Origin: BD2-11 clade cluster bacterium bin43
Lineage (GTDB): Bacteria; Gemmatimonadota; Gemmatimonadetes; Longimicrobiales; Gaopeijiaceae
DNA: 64,000 bases
NCBI GenBank assembly: GCA_002238605.1
Contig: MPMR01000004.1
Coordinates: 62,001-126,000, forward strand
Reading direction: 5' to 3'
Each line of letters opens with the position of its first letter. Within the stretch, counting starts at the first letter, position 1. Below the pieces are notes generated by a model. That model had not been told where the DNA came from. It was given only the letters and a program-made list of their open reading frames with translations, and did no database searches. Below, piece by piece: positions 8,672 to 17,183 of this stretch. Made by a program: the position numbers and the translations under genes.

Positions 8672-11290
8672 ATGAACAGCTCCGCTTCGCCGCGCGGCCT
8701 CCTCCGCGTTCCGCTCCTCGCCCCCGCGCTTCTCCTGGTCCCTGGCCTCACGGCGGCCGCGCTGCTCTCCGGGCCGGTCCGGGCTGCGGCCGCCCAGCAG
8801 GGCTACGAGTACCCGGATCCGTTTCCCGGGGGCTACCCGTCGCTCGCCGGCGCCGGCGGCGCGGGGCGGATGTACATGGAGAGCTACTTTCCCCCGCCGG
8901 TGACGGCTTCCCCCAGCTATCCGGCGTGGTCGCCCGACGGCGAGGAACTGGCCTTTGCGTACCAGGGCAGGATCTGGATCGTCCCGGTCGAGGGCGGGAC
9001 CGCCCGCCAGTTGAGCACCGGCGCCGGCTACCATTCCCAGCCCAGCTGGTCGCCCGACGGGCGCCAGGTCGCCTACGCGGCCGACATCGACCGCAACTTC
9101 GACATCTTCGTGGTGGACGTCGCCACGGGCGCGTCGCGGCAGCTGACCGATCACCCGTTCCTGGACCTTCGGCCGCGCTGGTCGCCCGACGGCTCGCGCA
9201 TCCTCTTCACCACCGAGCGCGACGGCACCTTCGACCTGTGGGTGTACGACCTGGCACGCGCGGTCGCAGAGCCGGTCATCGCCGATCCCGACGTGAACGA
9301 CATGGCCGGCGACTGGGTCGGCTCGAGCGGCGACATCGTCTTCGTGTCCCGGCGGGGCGAAGCGGCGCTGGGTTCGGGCTCGCTGTGGCGCTGGCGCGCC
9401 GAGACCGGGCAGTCCGAGCTCCTCATCCGCATCGAGACCAACTACCAGGCGGCGCCGGTCGTCGCCTCCCACGGCGGCATCGTCGCCTATATCACCGACG
9501 CGTCGGGCAACAACGACCTCTACAGCGTCCCCGCCGAGAAGTCGCCGCGCGGCATCCAGCCGGTGCGCCTCACGCATACGCGCACGGACGAGTACTTTCC
9601 GTCATGGTCGCCGGATGGCGAGCGCATCGCGTTCGCGCGCAACGGCGGCACCGACGACCAGCCGCGCACCATCGACAACGGGATGGGCTTCGCGCTGTAC
9701 ACGGTCGGACGCGGCGGCGGCGCGCCGAAGCGGGTGCGCATTGACGACTACGCGTGGTCGCAACCGACCGGCCGGCTTCGGGTGCGCGTCACCGATTCCA
9801 GCGGCGAACTGCTGCCGTCGCGCATCTACCTGACGGGCGCCGACGGGCGCGCCTACTTCCCCCATGGCAGTTATCCGCGCGTCGTCAGCGTAACCGAGGA
9901 CTACTACTTCCACAGCGACGGCAGCTTCACCGCGACCCTTCCCGTCGGCGAGGCCCGCCTGGAGGCATGGCGCGGCTTCGAATACGAGCCCGTCTACCGC
10001 TCCGCGGACGTGCGGGCCGGCGAGCACGCCACCGTCGAGGTCCAGCTCGACCGCTGGATCGACATGGCGGCGGACGGCTGGTACTCGGGCGACAACCACA
10101 TCCATCCCAACTACGGCGGCCACTACTTCATCACCCCCGAGGACCTGCGCAACAAGGCCCATTCCGAAGACCTGAACGTGGCCAACGGCATGATCGCCAA
10201 CTACTGGGGCAACAGCCGGGTCGAGGATCTGGAGCACTTCCTCGGGCACCCTCATCCGCACACGGGCCCGCGGACCATCGTCTATTACAACGAGGAATAC
10301 AGGCCCAGCTACTTCGCCCACCTGTCGCTGCTGAACCTGACCGAACTCATCACGCCCTTCTACATCGGCTCGGTCGGCACCGCCCACCACGCCCTCTATC
10401 CCGACAACGCCCACGTGCTCCGGCGCGTCCACGAGCAGGGCGGCATCGGCGGCTACGTGCATCCTTTCGGGCTCCGGCACCGTGATCCCGACGCCGCTGG
10501 AGCCGGCTCCGCGCGCGAACTGCCCGTGGACGCCATTCTCGGTCTGGCGGACTTCGTGGACGTGGCCTGCATCTGGAGCGACGAGCTGGGAACGGCCGAG
10601 GTGTGGTACCGCCTCCTCAATACGGGGTCGCGGATCCCGGGAACGGCCGGCACGGACGTCATGTCGGACATCTGGCGACACCCCGCCGTCGGCACCACGC
10701 GCACCTATGTCCACACCGGCGAGGACCACCTCGACTACGACGCCTGGACCGACGCGATGGCGGCGGGACGCGCCTTCGTCACCAGCGGCCCCATCCTCAC
10801 GCTCGATGTCTCAGGCAAGGGAATGGGCGAGGAGCTGCAACTGTCCGGCGGAGAGGTGGTTACGGTTTCGGCAACAGCCCGATCGCTGTTCCCCATGCAC
10901 CGGATGGAGATCATCCGCAACGGCGAAATCGTGCACACAGTCGAAGCCACGGCGGATGGGAGGTCCCTCGGCGTGGAGCTCGAGATGCCGGTGGAAGGAT
11001 CAGGCTGGATCGCCGCGCGCGCCCTGGGTCCGCCGCAGCACGGCGCCATGGACAGCTACCTGTTCGCGCACACCAACCCGGTCTTCCTCATCGCCGACGG
11101 CGAGCCCATCCGCTCCCCGGAGGACGCCGCCTTCTTCGTGCGCTGGATCGACCAGGTGCTGGACGAGCTTCGGGCCATGGACCGCTGGGACGACCCCGCG
11201 CACAAGGACGAGGTTCTCGCCACTTTCGAGGAGGGACGTCGCCTCTATCAGGCCCAGATCGACGACCCCGACGGGGCCGCGCCCGGGTAG
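8672..11290 (+). CDS. Secreted beta-propeller protein fused to a CehA/McbA-type metallohydrolase
   Basis: 872 residues with a signal peptide ending A-A-A-Q-Q. Residues of about 65-360 carry TolB/WD40-like repeats, each with a W-S-P-D-G core (for example SYPAWSPDGEELAFAYQ). A short carbohydrate-binding-like segment with L-P-S-R-I-Y and V-Y-R-S-A-D-V follows. From about residue 474 comes a PHP-type metallohydrolase: SGDNHIHPNYGGHYF, then YVHPFGL, then PGTAGTDVMSDIW near the end. The His-x-His and later His/Asp residues fit the metal site of the CehA/McbA family, which hydrolyses carbaryl-like esters or phosphoesters. The ATG is preceded by AAGGGGAGATCGACCC. The natural substrate is unknown. Confidence 0.85.
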   Translation: MNSSASPRGLLRVPLLAPALLLVPGLTAAALLSGPVRAAAAQQGYEYPDPFPGGYPSLAGAGGAGRMYMESYFPPPVTASPSYPAWSPDGEELAFAYQGRIWIVPVEGGTARQLSTGAGYHSQPSWSPDGRQVAYAADIDRNFDIFVVDVATGASRQLTDHPFLDLRPRWSPDGSRILFTTERDGTFDLWVYDLARAVAEPVIADPDVNDMAGDWVGSSGDIVFVSRRGEAALGSGSLWRWRAETGQSELLIRIETNYQAAPVVASHGGIVAYITDASGNNDLYSVPAEKSPRGIQPVRLTHTRTDEYFPSWSPDGERIAFARNGGTDDQPRTIDNGMGFALYTVGRGGGAPKRVRIDDYAWSQPTGRLRVRVTDSSGELLPSRIYLTGADGRAYFPHGSYPRVVSVTEDYYFHSDGSFTATLPVGEARLEAWRGFEYEPVYRSADVRAGEHATVEVQLDRWIDMAADGWYSGDNHIHPNYGGHYFITPEDLRNKAHSEDLNVANGMIANYWGNSRVEDLEHFLGHPHPHTGPRTIVYYNEEYRPSYFAHLSLLNLTELITPFYIGSVGTAHHALYPDNAHVLRRVHEQGGIGGYVHPFGLRHRDPDAAGAGSARELPVDAILGLADFVDVACIWSDELGTAEVWYRLLNTGSRIPGTAGTDVMSDIWRHPAVGTTRTYVHTGEDHLDYDAWTDAMAAGRAFVTSGPILTLDVSGKGMGEELQLSGGEVVTVSATARSLFPMHRMEIIRNGEIVHTVEATADGRSLGVELEMPVEGSGWIAARALGPPQHGAMDSYLFAHTNPVFLIADGEPIRSPEDAAFFVRWIDQVLDELRAMDRWDDPAHKDEVLATFEEGRRLYQAQIDDPDGAAPG

Positions 11291-11391
11291 ACGCCTCGAC
11301 TCATCCGCCGTCGCATGGGGTCCTCGCGCCCTCCGGTTCGAGGTAGCTGAGTCCGGACTCGTCCTCCGCCGATCCCTGGCCCGGCCCGAAT

Positions 11392-12363
11392 CTAGGACGC
11401 GGCCGTCGCCATCAGGTGGTCCACGTGATGGTCTTCGCTGCAGTCCGCGGCCGAAGTCTCGAGCTGAATCGTGATATGCTCGATTCCGAAGTCCTCGTAT
11501 GCGATGTGCCGGATGCGGTCCAGCATCGCGTCGTGGTCCTCGTCGTGTTCGGGATCCACCAGCACGTGCGCGGTGAGTGCTTCGTATCCGGGCGTCAGCG
11601 TCCAAACGTGGATATCGTGGATGACGGTGACACCGGCCAGTTCCTCGATCCTGCTGCACAGGCTATAGACGTCGACGTGTTCGGGAACGCCTTCCAGCAG
11701 CACGTGGATCACCTTGGCGAGCAGGCGCCAGGTGCTGAGCAGAATCAGGATGGCCACCACGGCGCCGGAGATCGGGTCGGCGACATCCCAGTCGTAGGCC
11801 CACACCAGGATCGCGGACACGACGACCGCGACCGAGCCCAGCAGATCGGCGATCACGTGCCTGTAGGCCGCCTCGACGTTGACGCTGTGTCTGGCGGAGG
11901 CGTGCAGCATCCAGGCGACCAGCGCGTTGATGCCGAACCCGATGGCCCCGATGATCAGCATCAGCCCGCCCTCGACATCGTGATCGTGATCGCCGGCGAT
12001 GCCGCCCGTGATGCGGTCGTAGGCCTCGATCAGCACCAGCGTCGAGACCACCCACAGGGTGAGGGCGTTCACCAGCGCCGCCAGTATTTCCGCTCGATGG
12101 TAGCCGAAGGTGCGGTGCGCGGTGGCTGCGCGGGCGGCGAAGTGAACGGCGAACAGGGCGAGCCCGATCGACGCCGCGTCGGTGAACATGTGTCCGGCGT
12201 GCGCCAGCAGCGAAAGGCTTCCAGCGAGGACGCCGCCGACGATGTCGACGAGCATGTACCCCAGCTTCATGACCATGGCGACCGTGAGGGCGCGGATGCT
12301 CGCGCCGCGCAGTTCGTCCATGGGTTCGTGGCTGTGGGCGTGGTCGCGCGAGTTGGCGGTCAT
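11392..12363 (-). CDS. CDF-family zinc/cation efflux transporter (ZitB/CzcD type)
   Basis: 323 residues. A His-rich start (DHAHSHE) is followed by six predicted membrane segments and a cytoplasmic C-terminal domain. Both ligand pairs of the transport site are present: H58-M-F-T-D62 in helix 2 and H169-V-I-A-D173 in helix 5. The loop between helices 4 and 5 is short with a GDHDHD cluster. The family exports Zn2+ or related ions in exchange for protons. The ATG follows GGGAGGGCCCG. It lies 97 bases downstream of the ZIP-like gene on the same strand, an importer/exporter pair pointing to zinc homeostasis. The sister gene at 5453-6343 shares the C-terminal half closely but has lost the site. Confidence 0.92.
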   Translation of the reverse strand: MTANSRDHAHSHEPMDELRGASIRALTVAMVMKLGYMLVDIVGGVLAGSLSLLAHAGHMFTDAASIGLALFAVHFAARAATAHRTFGYHRAEILAALVNALTLWVVSTLVLIEAYDRITGGIAGDHDHDVEGGLMLIIGAIGFGINALVAWMLHASARHSVNVEAAYRHVIADLLGSVAVVVSAILVWAYDWDVADPISGAVVAILILLSTWRLLAKVIHVLLEGVPEHVDVYSLCSRIEELAGVTVIHDIHVWTLTPGYEALTAHVLVDPEHDEDHDAMLDRIRHIAYEDFGIEHITIQLETSAADCSEDHHVDHLMATAAS

Positions 12364-12460
12364 CGGGCCCTCCCGGGATGGCGGTGCGCTTTCCCTGCGG
12401 ATTGGCAGGCATACTGGGGACCGCGTCGGCGAAAGTCCACGACGCGCCCGGTTCGAGCCC

Positions 12461-13057
12461 TCAGTGCCGGTGATCCTCACGCCCCTGGTGAAGGACCACA
12501 TGCAGGAGGGTGCCCGCCACAAAGGCTTCCAGGAGCCTGCCGTCGACAACGGTCAGTTCCGTCATCAGGCCCGCGCCCACCAGGTACCCCGCCAGCGTCG
12601 CACAGATAATCGCGGCGATCCCCGCGAACGCCATCGCCGCGCCGTGACGCGGCGCCACCAGCCACCAGATCAGCAATCCCAGCGCCACCCGGTGCACCAC
12701 CACCGCCATAACGAAGGCCGGGGACGCGCCCGCGGTGAGCGCGCTCCCTTCCACCAGCGCGTGCACGGAGAGGCCCAGCACGGCGAACAGGATCGTGACG
12801 TCGTCCGTATGGCGCGCCAGGGTGTGCGACAGTCGCTCGACCACCGCGACCAGCCCGGCCCCGAGCGCGACCACCACGACGGGCACCAGGCTCCGGTCGG
12901 CCCAGGCGTGCGGCAATACCTGGATCGCCACGAGCAGCGGCAGCGCAACGATGACCGCCGCATCGAGCAGCCGGACGGTGCGCGCCCGGTGGTGCATCGT
13001 GACATAGATGAGCACCCCGGCCAGGGGGGCCAGCAGCGCTGAGACGATAGGGAGCAT
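12461..13057 (-). CDS. ZIP-like integral membrane metal transporter
   Basis: 198 residues, almost entirely hydrophobic, with about seven membrane segments. Two segments carry the spaced polar residues expected of ZIP helices 4 and 5: GLSVHALVEGSAL (compare H-N-x-x-D-G) and VVHRVALGLLIWW (compare H-E-x-P-H-E). LPHAW in an earlier helix is also typical. It ends in HQGREDHRH, a possible metal-binding tail. The family normally imports divalent metals into the cytoplasm, but the degenerate helix-5 motif makes the direction and ion uncertain. It precedes the intact CDF gene and is divergent from cassette 1. Confidence 0.7.
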   Translation of the reverse strand: MLPIVSALLAPLAGVLIYVTMHHRARTVRLLDAAVIVALPLLVAIQVLPHAWADRSLVPVVVVALGAGLVAVVERLSHTLARHTDDVTILFAVLGLSVHALVEGSALTAGASPAFVMAVVVHRVALGLLIWWLVAPRHGAAMAFAGIAAIICATLAGYLVGAGLMTELTVVDGRLLEAFVAGTLLHVVLHQGREDHRH

Positions 13058-13085
13058 GGGCTACAACATTAGCGGTTTCGTCTGC

Positions 13086-13114
13086 TTGCGCGGAGGACCC
13101 CCGAGGGCTATTCC
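13086..13114 (+). promoter_or_regulatory. Candidate promoter for cassette 1
   Basis: TTGCGC at 13086-13091 and TATTCC at 13109-13114 are separated by exactly 17 bases and lie 40 bases before the ATG at 13155. This is a visual match to a sigma-70-type promoter in the 97-base gap between divergent genes, not an established site. Confidence 0.35.
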
Positions 13115-13154
13115 TCTACGGTTAGGCGTCTTCAGGATCGTGGAGAGGAATGTC

Positions 13155-15620
13155 ATGCGCGCAATCGCGGCATCCGGGCTCATCTCGGGACTTCTGCTGG
13201 CGAGCGGAAGCAGTTTCGTCGGCCCGGGTGCGTCCGGGCCCGATCGGGAACCGGCGACAGGCTTGGTCCGGCCCCATTCCGCCATCGCCAGCCATGGCTC
13301 CGGCACCATTTCCAACGACGAACTCACCGGCGTGGTGGTGCGCTACTGCCAGGTGTGCCACAACGACTTTCTCCAGACCGGCAACCTTTCCCTGATCGGC
13401 TTCGATGTCGCCGCCGCCTCGAGCGCGCCGGAGACGGCCGAGAAGATGATCCAGAAGCTGCGGGCCGAAATGATGCCGCCCCCGGGGATCCCGCGTCCGG
13501 GGGGCGACACCCTCCGGATGCTGGTCGAGACCCTCGAGGCCAACATGGACCGGGCGGCCGCCGAAGCCCCCAACCCGGGCGGCCGGACCTTCCAGAGGCT
13601 GAACCGGGCCGAGTACCAGAGTTCCATCCGCGACCTTCTCGAGATGGATATCGACGCGGCCGACTTCCTGCCGCTAGACACCAAGAGCGCGAACTTCGAC
13701 AACATCGCCGACGTGCAGGCGCTCTCGCCGACGCTCCTGAGCGCCTATCTCAAGGCGGCCAGCGAAATCTCGCGCCTCGCGGTCGGCAACCCGCTCGCGG
13801 GGAACCAGGAGACCACCTACCGCATCCCCCGGCTGGCTTCCCAGCGGGAGCGGGTGCCGGGCGCGCCCTATGGATCGCGCGGCGGCACCTCGGTGGTACA
13901 CAACTTCCCTGCCGACGGGACCTACGAGTTCAGCGTATCGTTCCACTACTCGCCGGAAGGCTACCTGTTCGGCCGCAACGAACCCGGCGAACAGGTCGAC
14001 ATCTCGATCGACGGCGAGCAGGTCGCGCTGCTGCCGATCGACCGATTCATGGGCGAGGTCGATCCCGGCGGAAAGGGCCTGATCCTCGAGACCGGCCCCA
14101 TCCAGGTGCGCGCCGGTCCCCACCGTGTCTCCGCGGTCTTCATCCCCACGGAGCGCGGCCCGGTGGACGACCTCTTCTCCGCGCACGGCCACAGCATCGC
14201 CGACACCCAGATCGGCATCGGCTACGGGCTCTCCATGCCGCCCCACATCCGTGACCTGGTGATCAAGGGACCGGCCAGGGTGACCGGCGTTTCGGACACC
14301 CCCAGCCGCCGCAGGATCTTCTCCTGCCGTCCCACCGGGGCGGACGAGGTCCGGCCGTGTGCCCGCACCATCATCGAGCGGGTCGCGACCGACGCCTACC
14401 GCAGGCCGGTGGATGACGCGGACCTGGCCGGCCTCATGGCCTTCTACGACCAGGGCGCACAGGAGTCCGGCTTCGAAGGCGGGATCCGCTACGCGCTGGA
14501 GGCGATCCTGGCGAGCCCACACTTCATCTTCCGCTTCGAGGAGTGGCCGGAGGGGGTGGAGCCGGGCGAGACCTACCGCATCAGCGACGTCGACCTGGCC
14601 TCCCGCCTCTCCTTCTTCCTGTGGGCCTCGCCTCCGGACCAGGAGCTGGCGGCCCTGGCGCGCGCCAACCGGCTTTCCGGCCGCGTGCTGCGCGAACAGA
14701 CGCTGCGCATGCTGGCCGATCCCCGCTCGAGCGCGCTCAGCAGCCGCTTCGCCGCGCAGTGGCTGCGCCTCTCGGATCTGGAGAAGCTGAACCCGGACAT
14801 GGTGCTCTTCCCGGACTACGACCAGCAGCTCGCCGATGCGCTCATTCGCGAGACCGAGCTGTTCTTCGACCACCTCTTCCAGGAAGACCGGCCCGTCACC
14901 GAGTTCATCACCGCCGACTACACCTTCATCAACGAGCGCCTGGCCAACCACTACGGGATTCCCGGGGTGGTGGGCGAGGAGTTCCGCAAGGTGCAGTACC
15001 CGACGGAACGGCGCCGCGGCGTCTTCGGGCACGGCAGCGTCCTCGCGCAGAGTTCGCTCGCCAACCGCACCTCGCCGGTTCTGCGCGGGAAGTGGGTGAT
15101 GGAGGTCATCCTCGGCACGCCGCCGCCTCCTCCGCCCCCGGGCATACCCGACCTCGACGAGACCGAGGGTTCCGAGGGCACGCGCATGCTCACGACGCGC
15201 GAGCGCATGGAGATCCACCGCGCCAACGTCGTCTGCAACGCCTGCCATCAGTTCATGGATCCAATCGGGCTGGCGCTCGACAACTTCGACGTCACGGGCC
15301 GCTGGCGCATTCGCGAGAACGGCATCGCGCTCGACACCCGGGGCCAGCTCTACGACGGCACGCCGCTCACCAGCCCCACGGACCTGCATGAGACGATGCT
15401 GCGGCTGAGAACGCCGGTGTTGCGCAACTTCACGGCGAACCTGATGGCCTACGCCCTGGGACGCCGCGTGGAATACTACGACATGCCCGCCGTGCGCCGA
15501 ATCGTGCAGCGGGCCGAAGAAGACGACTATCGTCCTTCCGAGTTCGTCCTCGGCATCGTCGAGAGCGATGCCTTCCGCATGCGCAAGGCGGCGGAACCGG
15601 CTACCGAAGCACAACGCTGA
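13155..15620 (+). CDS. DUF1592-type multidomain c-type cytochrome, cassette copy 1
   Basis: 821 residues with an N-terminal export signal. In order: a haem-binding motif C65-Q-V-C-H69; DUF1587 around FQRLNRAEYQSSIRDLL; a carbohydrate-binding-like middle region (VVHNFPADGTYEFSVSF, QVDISIDGEQVALL); DUF1595 around ATDAYRRPVDDADLAGLMAF; DUF1592 around ALEAILASPHFIFRFEEWPE; DUF1588 around ADYTFINERLANHYGIPG with a run of seven prolines; a second CxxCH at C694-N-A-C-H698; and DUF1585 to the end. This domain set is common in Planctomycetota, Verrucomicrobiota and Acidobacteriota, where it is exported, but no reaction is established. The start is set by GGAGAGGAATGTC. The DUF1552 gene follows after 56 bases and the ankyrin gene after that. 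Confidence 0.93.
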   Translation: MRAIAASGLISGLLLASGSSFVGPGASGPDREPATGLVRPHSAIASHGSGTISNDELTGVVVRYCQVCHNDFLQTGNLSLIGFDVAAASSAPETAEKMIQKLRAEMMPPPGIPRPGGDTLRMLVETLEANMDRAAAEAPNPGGRTFQRLNRAEYQSSIRDLLEMDIDAADFLPLDTKSANFDNIADVQALSPTLLSAYLKAASEISRLAVGNPLAGNQETTYRIPRLASQRERVPGAPYGSRGGTSVVHNFPADGTYEFSVSFHYSPEGYLFGRNEPGEQVDISIDGEQVALLPIDRFMGEVDPGGKGLILETGPIQVRAGPHRVSAVFIPTERGPVDDLFSAHGHSIADTQIGIGYGLSMPPHIRDLVIKGPARVTGVSDTPSRRRIFSCRPTGADEVRPCARTIIERVATDAYRRPVDDADLAGLMAFYDQGAQESGFEGGIRYALEAILASPHFIFRFEEWPEGVEPGETYRISDVDLASRLSFFLWASPPDQELAALARANRLSGRVLREQTLRMLADPRSSALSSRFAAQWLRLSDLEKLNPDMVLFPDYDQQLADALIRETELFFDHLFQEDRPVTEFITADYTFINERLANHYGIPGVVGEEFRKVQYPTERRRGVFGHGSVLAQSSLANRTSPVLRGKWVMEVILGTPPPPPPPGIPDLDETEGSEGTRMLTTRERMEIHRANVVCNACHQFMDPIGLALDNFDVTGRWRIRENGIALDTRGQLYDGTPLTSPTDLHETMLRLRTPVLRNFTANLMAYALGRRVEYYDMPAVRRIVQRAEEDDYRPSEFVLGIVESDAFRMRKAAEPATEAQR

Positions 15621-15676
15621 AGGCAGACCAAGAGACAGTTAGGCAGGGTACATCCCGTCACCGACAGGAGCACGAC

Positions 15677-17098
15677 ATGAAGTTCATCACCGGAACCCAC
15701 ATTCCTCGACGGACATTCCTGCGAGGGTCGGGGATCGCGCTCGCGCTGCCCCTTCTCGACAGCATGATCCCGGCGGGCAGGCTCTGGGGCGACGCGGCCA
15801 GCGAAGTGCAGAAGCCGCGCCTGATCGCCATCGAGAACTCGCACGGAGCCGCGGGGAGCAACGAGTGGGGGGCAACCCAGAACCTTTGGGCTCCGGCGAA
15901 GCTGGGTCGCGACTTCGATCTGAGCCCGAGCGCGCTCAAGCCGCTCGAGGCCTTCCAGGATCGTCTGACGATCATCAGCAACACCGATGTTCGCCAAGCG
16001 GAGGCCTTCGCGCCGAAGGAGATCGGGGCCGACCACTTCCGGTCCAGCGCCACCTTCCTGACCCAGGCGCATCCCCGGCGCACCGAGGGCTCCGACGTCT
16101 ACGTCGGCACCTCGATGGATCAGCTCTTCGCCCAGCGCTTCGGCCAGGAGACCGCGATTCCCTCCATGCAGCTCTGCATTGAGAACGTGGACCAGTCGGG
16201 CGGCTGCTCGTACGGGTACGCCTGCGCGTACACGGACTCCATCAGTTGGGCCTCTCCGACCGATCCGCTGCCCATGACCCGGGATCCCCGCGTGGCCTTC
16301 GACCAGCTCTTCGGAGCCGGGGGAACGCCCGAGGAGCGGGCGCGGCGGCGGCAAACCCAGAAGAGCATCCTGGACTGGGTGACCGAAGAAGTCGCGCGCC
16401 TGCGCACCGCGCTCCCGCCCGAGGACCGAATCCGGATGGAGCACTATCTGGAGGACGTGCGCGAGCTGGAGCGGCGCATCGAGCGGACCGAGGCGCGCAA
16501 CACGAGCGGATTCGAGCGCGAGCTGCCCGAGGCCCCGGTCGGCGTCCCGGACTCCTACACCGAGCATGTGCAGATGATGTTCGACCTGCAGGCGCTCGCC
16601 TTCCAGACCGACATGACCCGCGTCTTCTCGCTCAAGATGAGCCGCGACGTATCGTCCCGCGTCTTCCCCGAGAGCGGCTGCGAAGGCGGCTTCCACCCGC
16701 AGTCGCACGCTTCCGGCAACGAGGGCGTGCTGGGCTTCTACCAGATCAACCAGTACCACGTGGGTCTGCTGCCGTACCTGCTCGAGAAGCTCAACAACAC
16801 GGCGGAAGTGGACGGCACGTTGCTCGACAACACGATGGTCGTCTACGGATCCCCCATGGGCGACGGCAACCTTCACAACCACCGGCGCGTGCCCTTCATC
16901 GTAGTGGGCGGACAGTCCATGGGGCTCGAGGGCGGGGTCCACGTCAAGGCCCCGGACGGTACGCCGCTGGCCAATGCCATGCTCACCCTGCTCCACAAGC
17001 TGGGGCGGGACGACCTCGACAGCTTCGGCGACAGCACCGGCGAGATGCTGATGTCGCTCCCGGCTTCCTACGCCGACGAAGTCAGTTCGAGTTCGTAG
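15677..17098 (+). CDS. DUF1552 Tat-exported protein, cassette copy 1
   Basis: 473 residues. The N-terminus is MKFITGTHIPRRTFLRGSG, a twin-arginine signal (R11-R12-T-F-L) with a short hydrophobic stretch. The body is typical DUF1552: GADHFRSSATFLTQAHP, YVGTSMDQLFAQRFGQ, PSMQLCIENVDQSGGCSYGY, ALAFQTDMTRVFSLKMSRD and VVYGSPMGDGNLHNH. DUF1552 is usually encoded beside DUF1592 proteins and is related to the alkaline-phosphatase/sulfatase-like DUF1501 family, but no substrate is known. The cysteines in LCIENVDQSGGCSYGYAC are conserved in all three copies here. The ribosome-binding site is CAGGAGCACGAC. It sits between the cytochrome and ankyrin genes with gaps of 56 and 85 bases, so all are probably one transcript. 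Confidence 0.93.
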   Translation: MKFITGTHIPRRTFLRGSGIALALPLLDSMIPAGRLWGDAASEVQKPRLIAIENSHGAAGSNEWGATQNLWAPAKLGRDFDLSPSALKPLEAFQDRLTIISNTDVRQAEAFAPKEIGADHFRSSATFLTQAHPRRTEGSDVYVGTSMDQLFAQRFGQETAIPSMQLCIENVDQSGGCSYGYACAYTDSISWASPTDPLPMTRDPRVAFDQLFGAGGTPEERARRRQTQKSILDWVTEEVARLRTALPPEDRIRMEHYLEDVRELERRIERTEARNTSGFERELPEAPVGVPDSYTEHVQMMFDLQALAFQTDMTRVFSLKMSRDVSSRVFPESGCEGGFHPQSHASGNEGVLGFYQINQYHVGLLPYLLEKLNNTAEVDGTLLDNTMVVYGSPMGDGNLHNHRRVPFIVVGGQSMGLEGGVHVKAPDGTPLANAMLTLLHKLGRDDLDSFGDSTGEMLMSLPASYADEVSSSS

Positions 17099-17183
17099 TC
17101 GAGAGAGGAGACGCTGGAACGAGCATCACTCACAGCCGGCTGACGGGCACGGAACCGAGAATGCGCACACGGAAGGAGAGCCG

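Noticed and set aside
13674-15614. A 646-residue open frame on the minus strand over cassette 1's cytochrome gene
   Set aside because: It lacks a ribosome-binding site and any family sequence, and its content is the low-complexity pattern of an antisense shadow in GC-rich DNA. The same holds for 1000-residue (21150-24152) and 812-residue (31823-34261) minus-strand frames.
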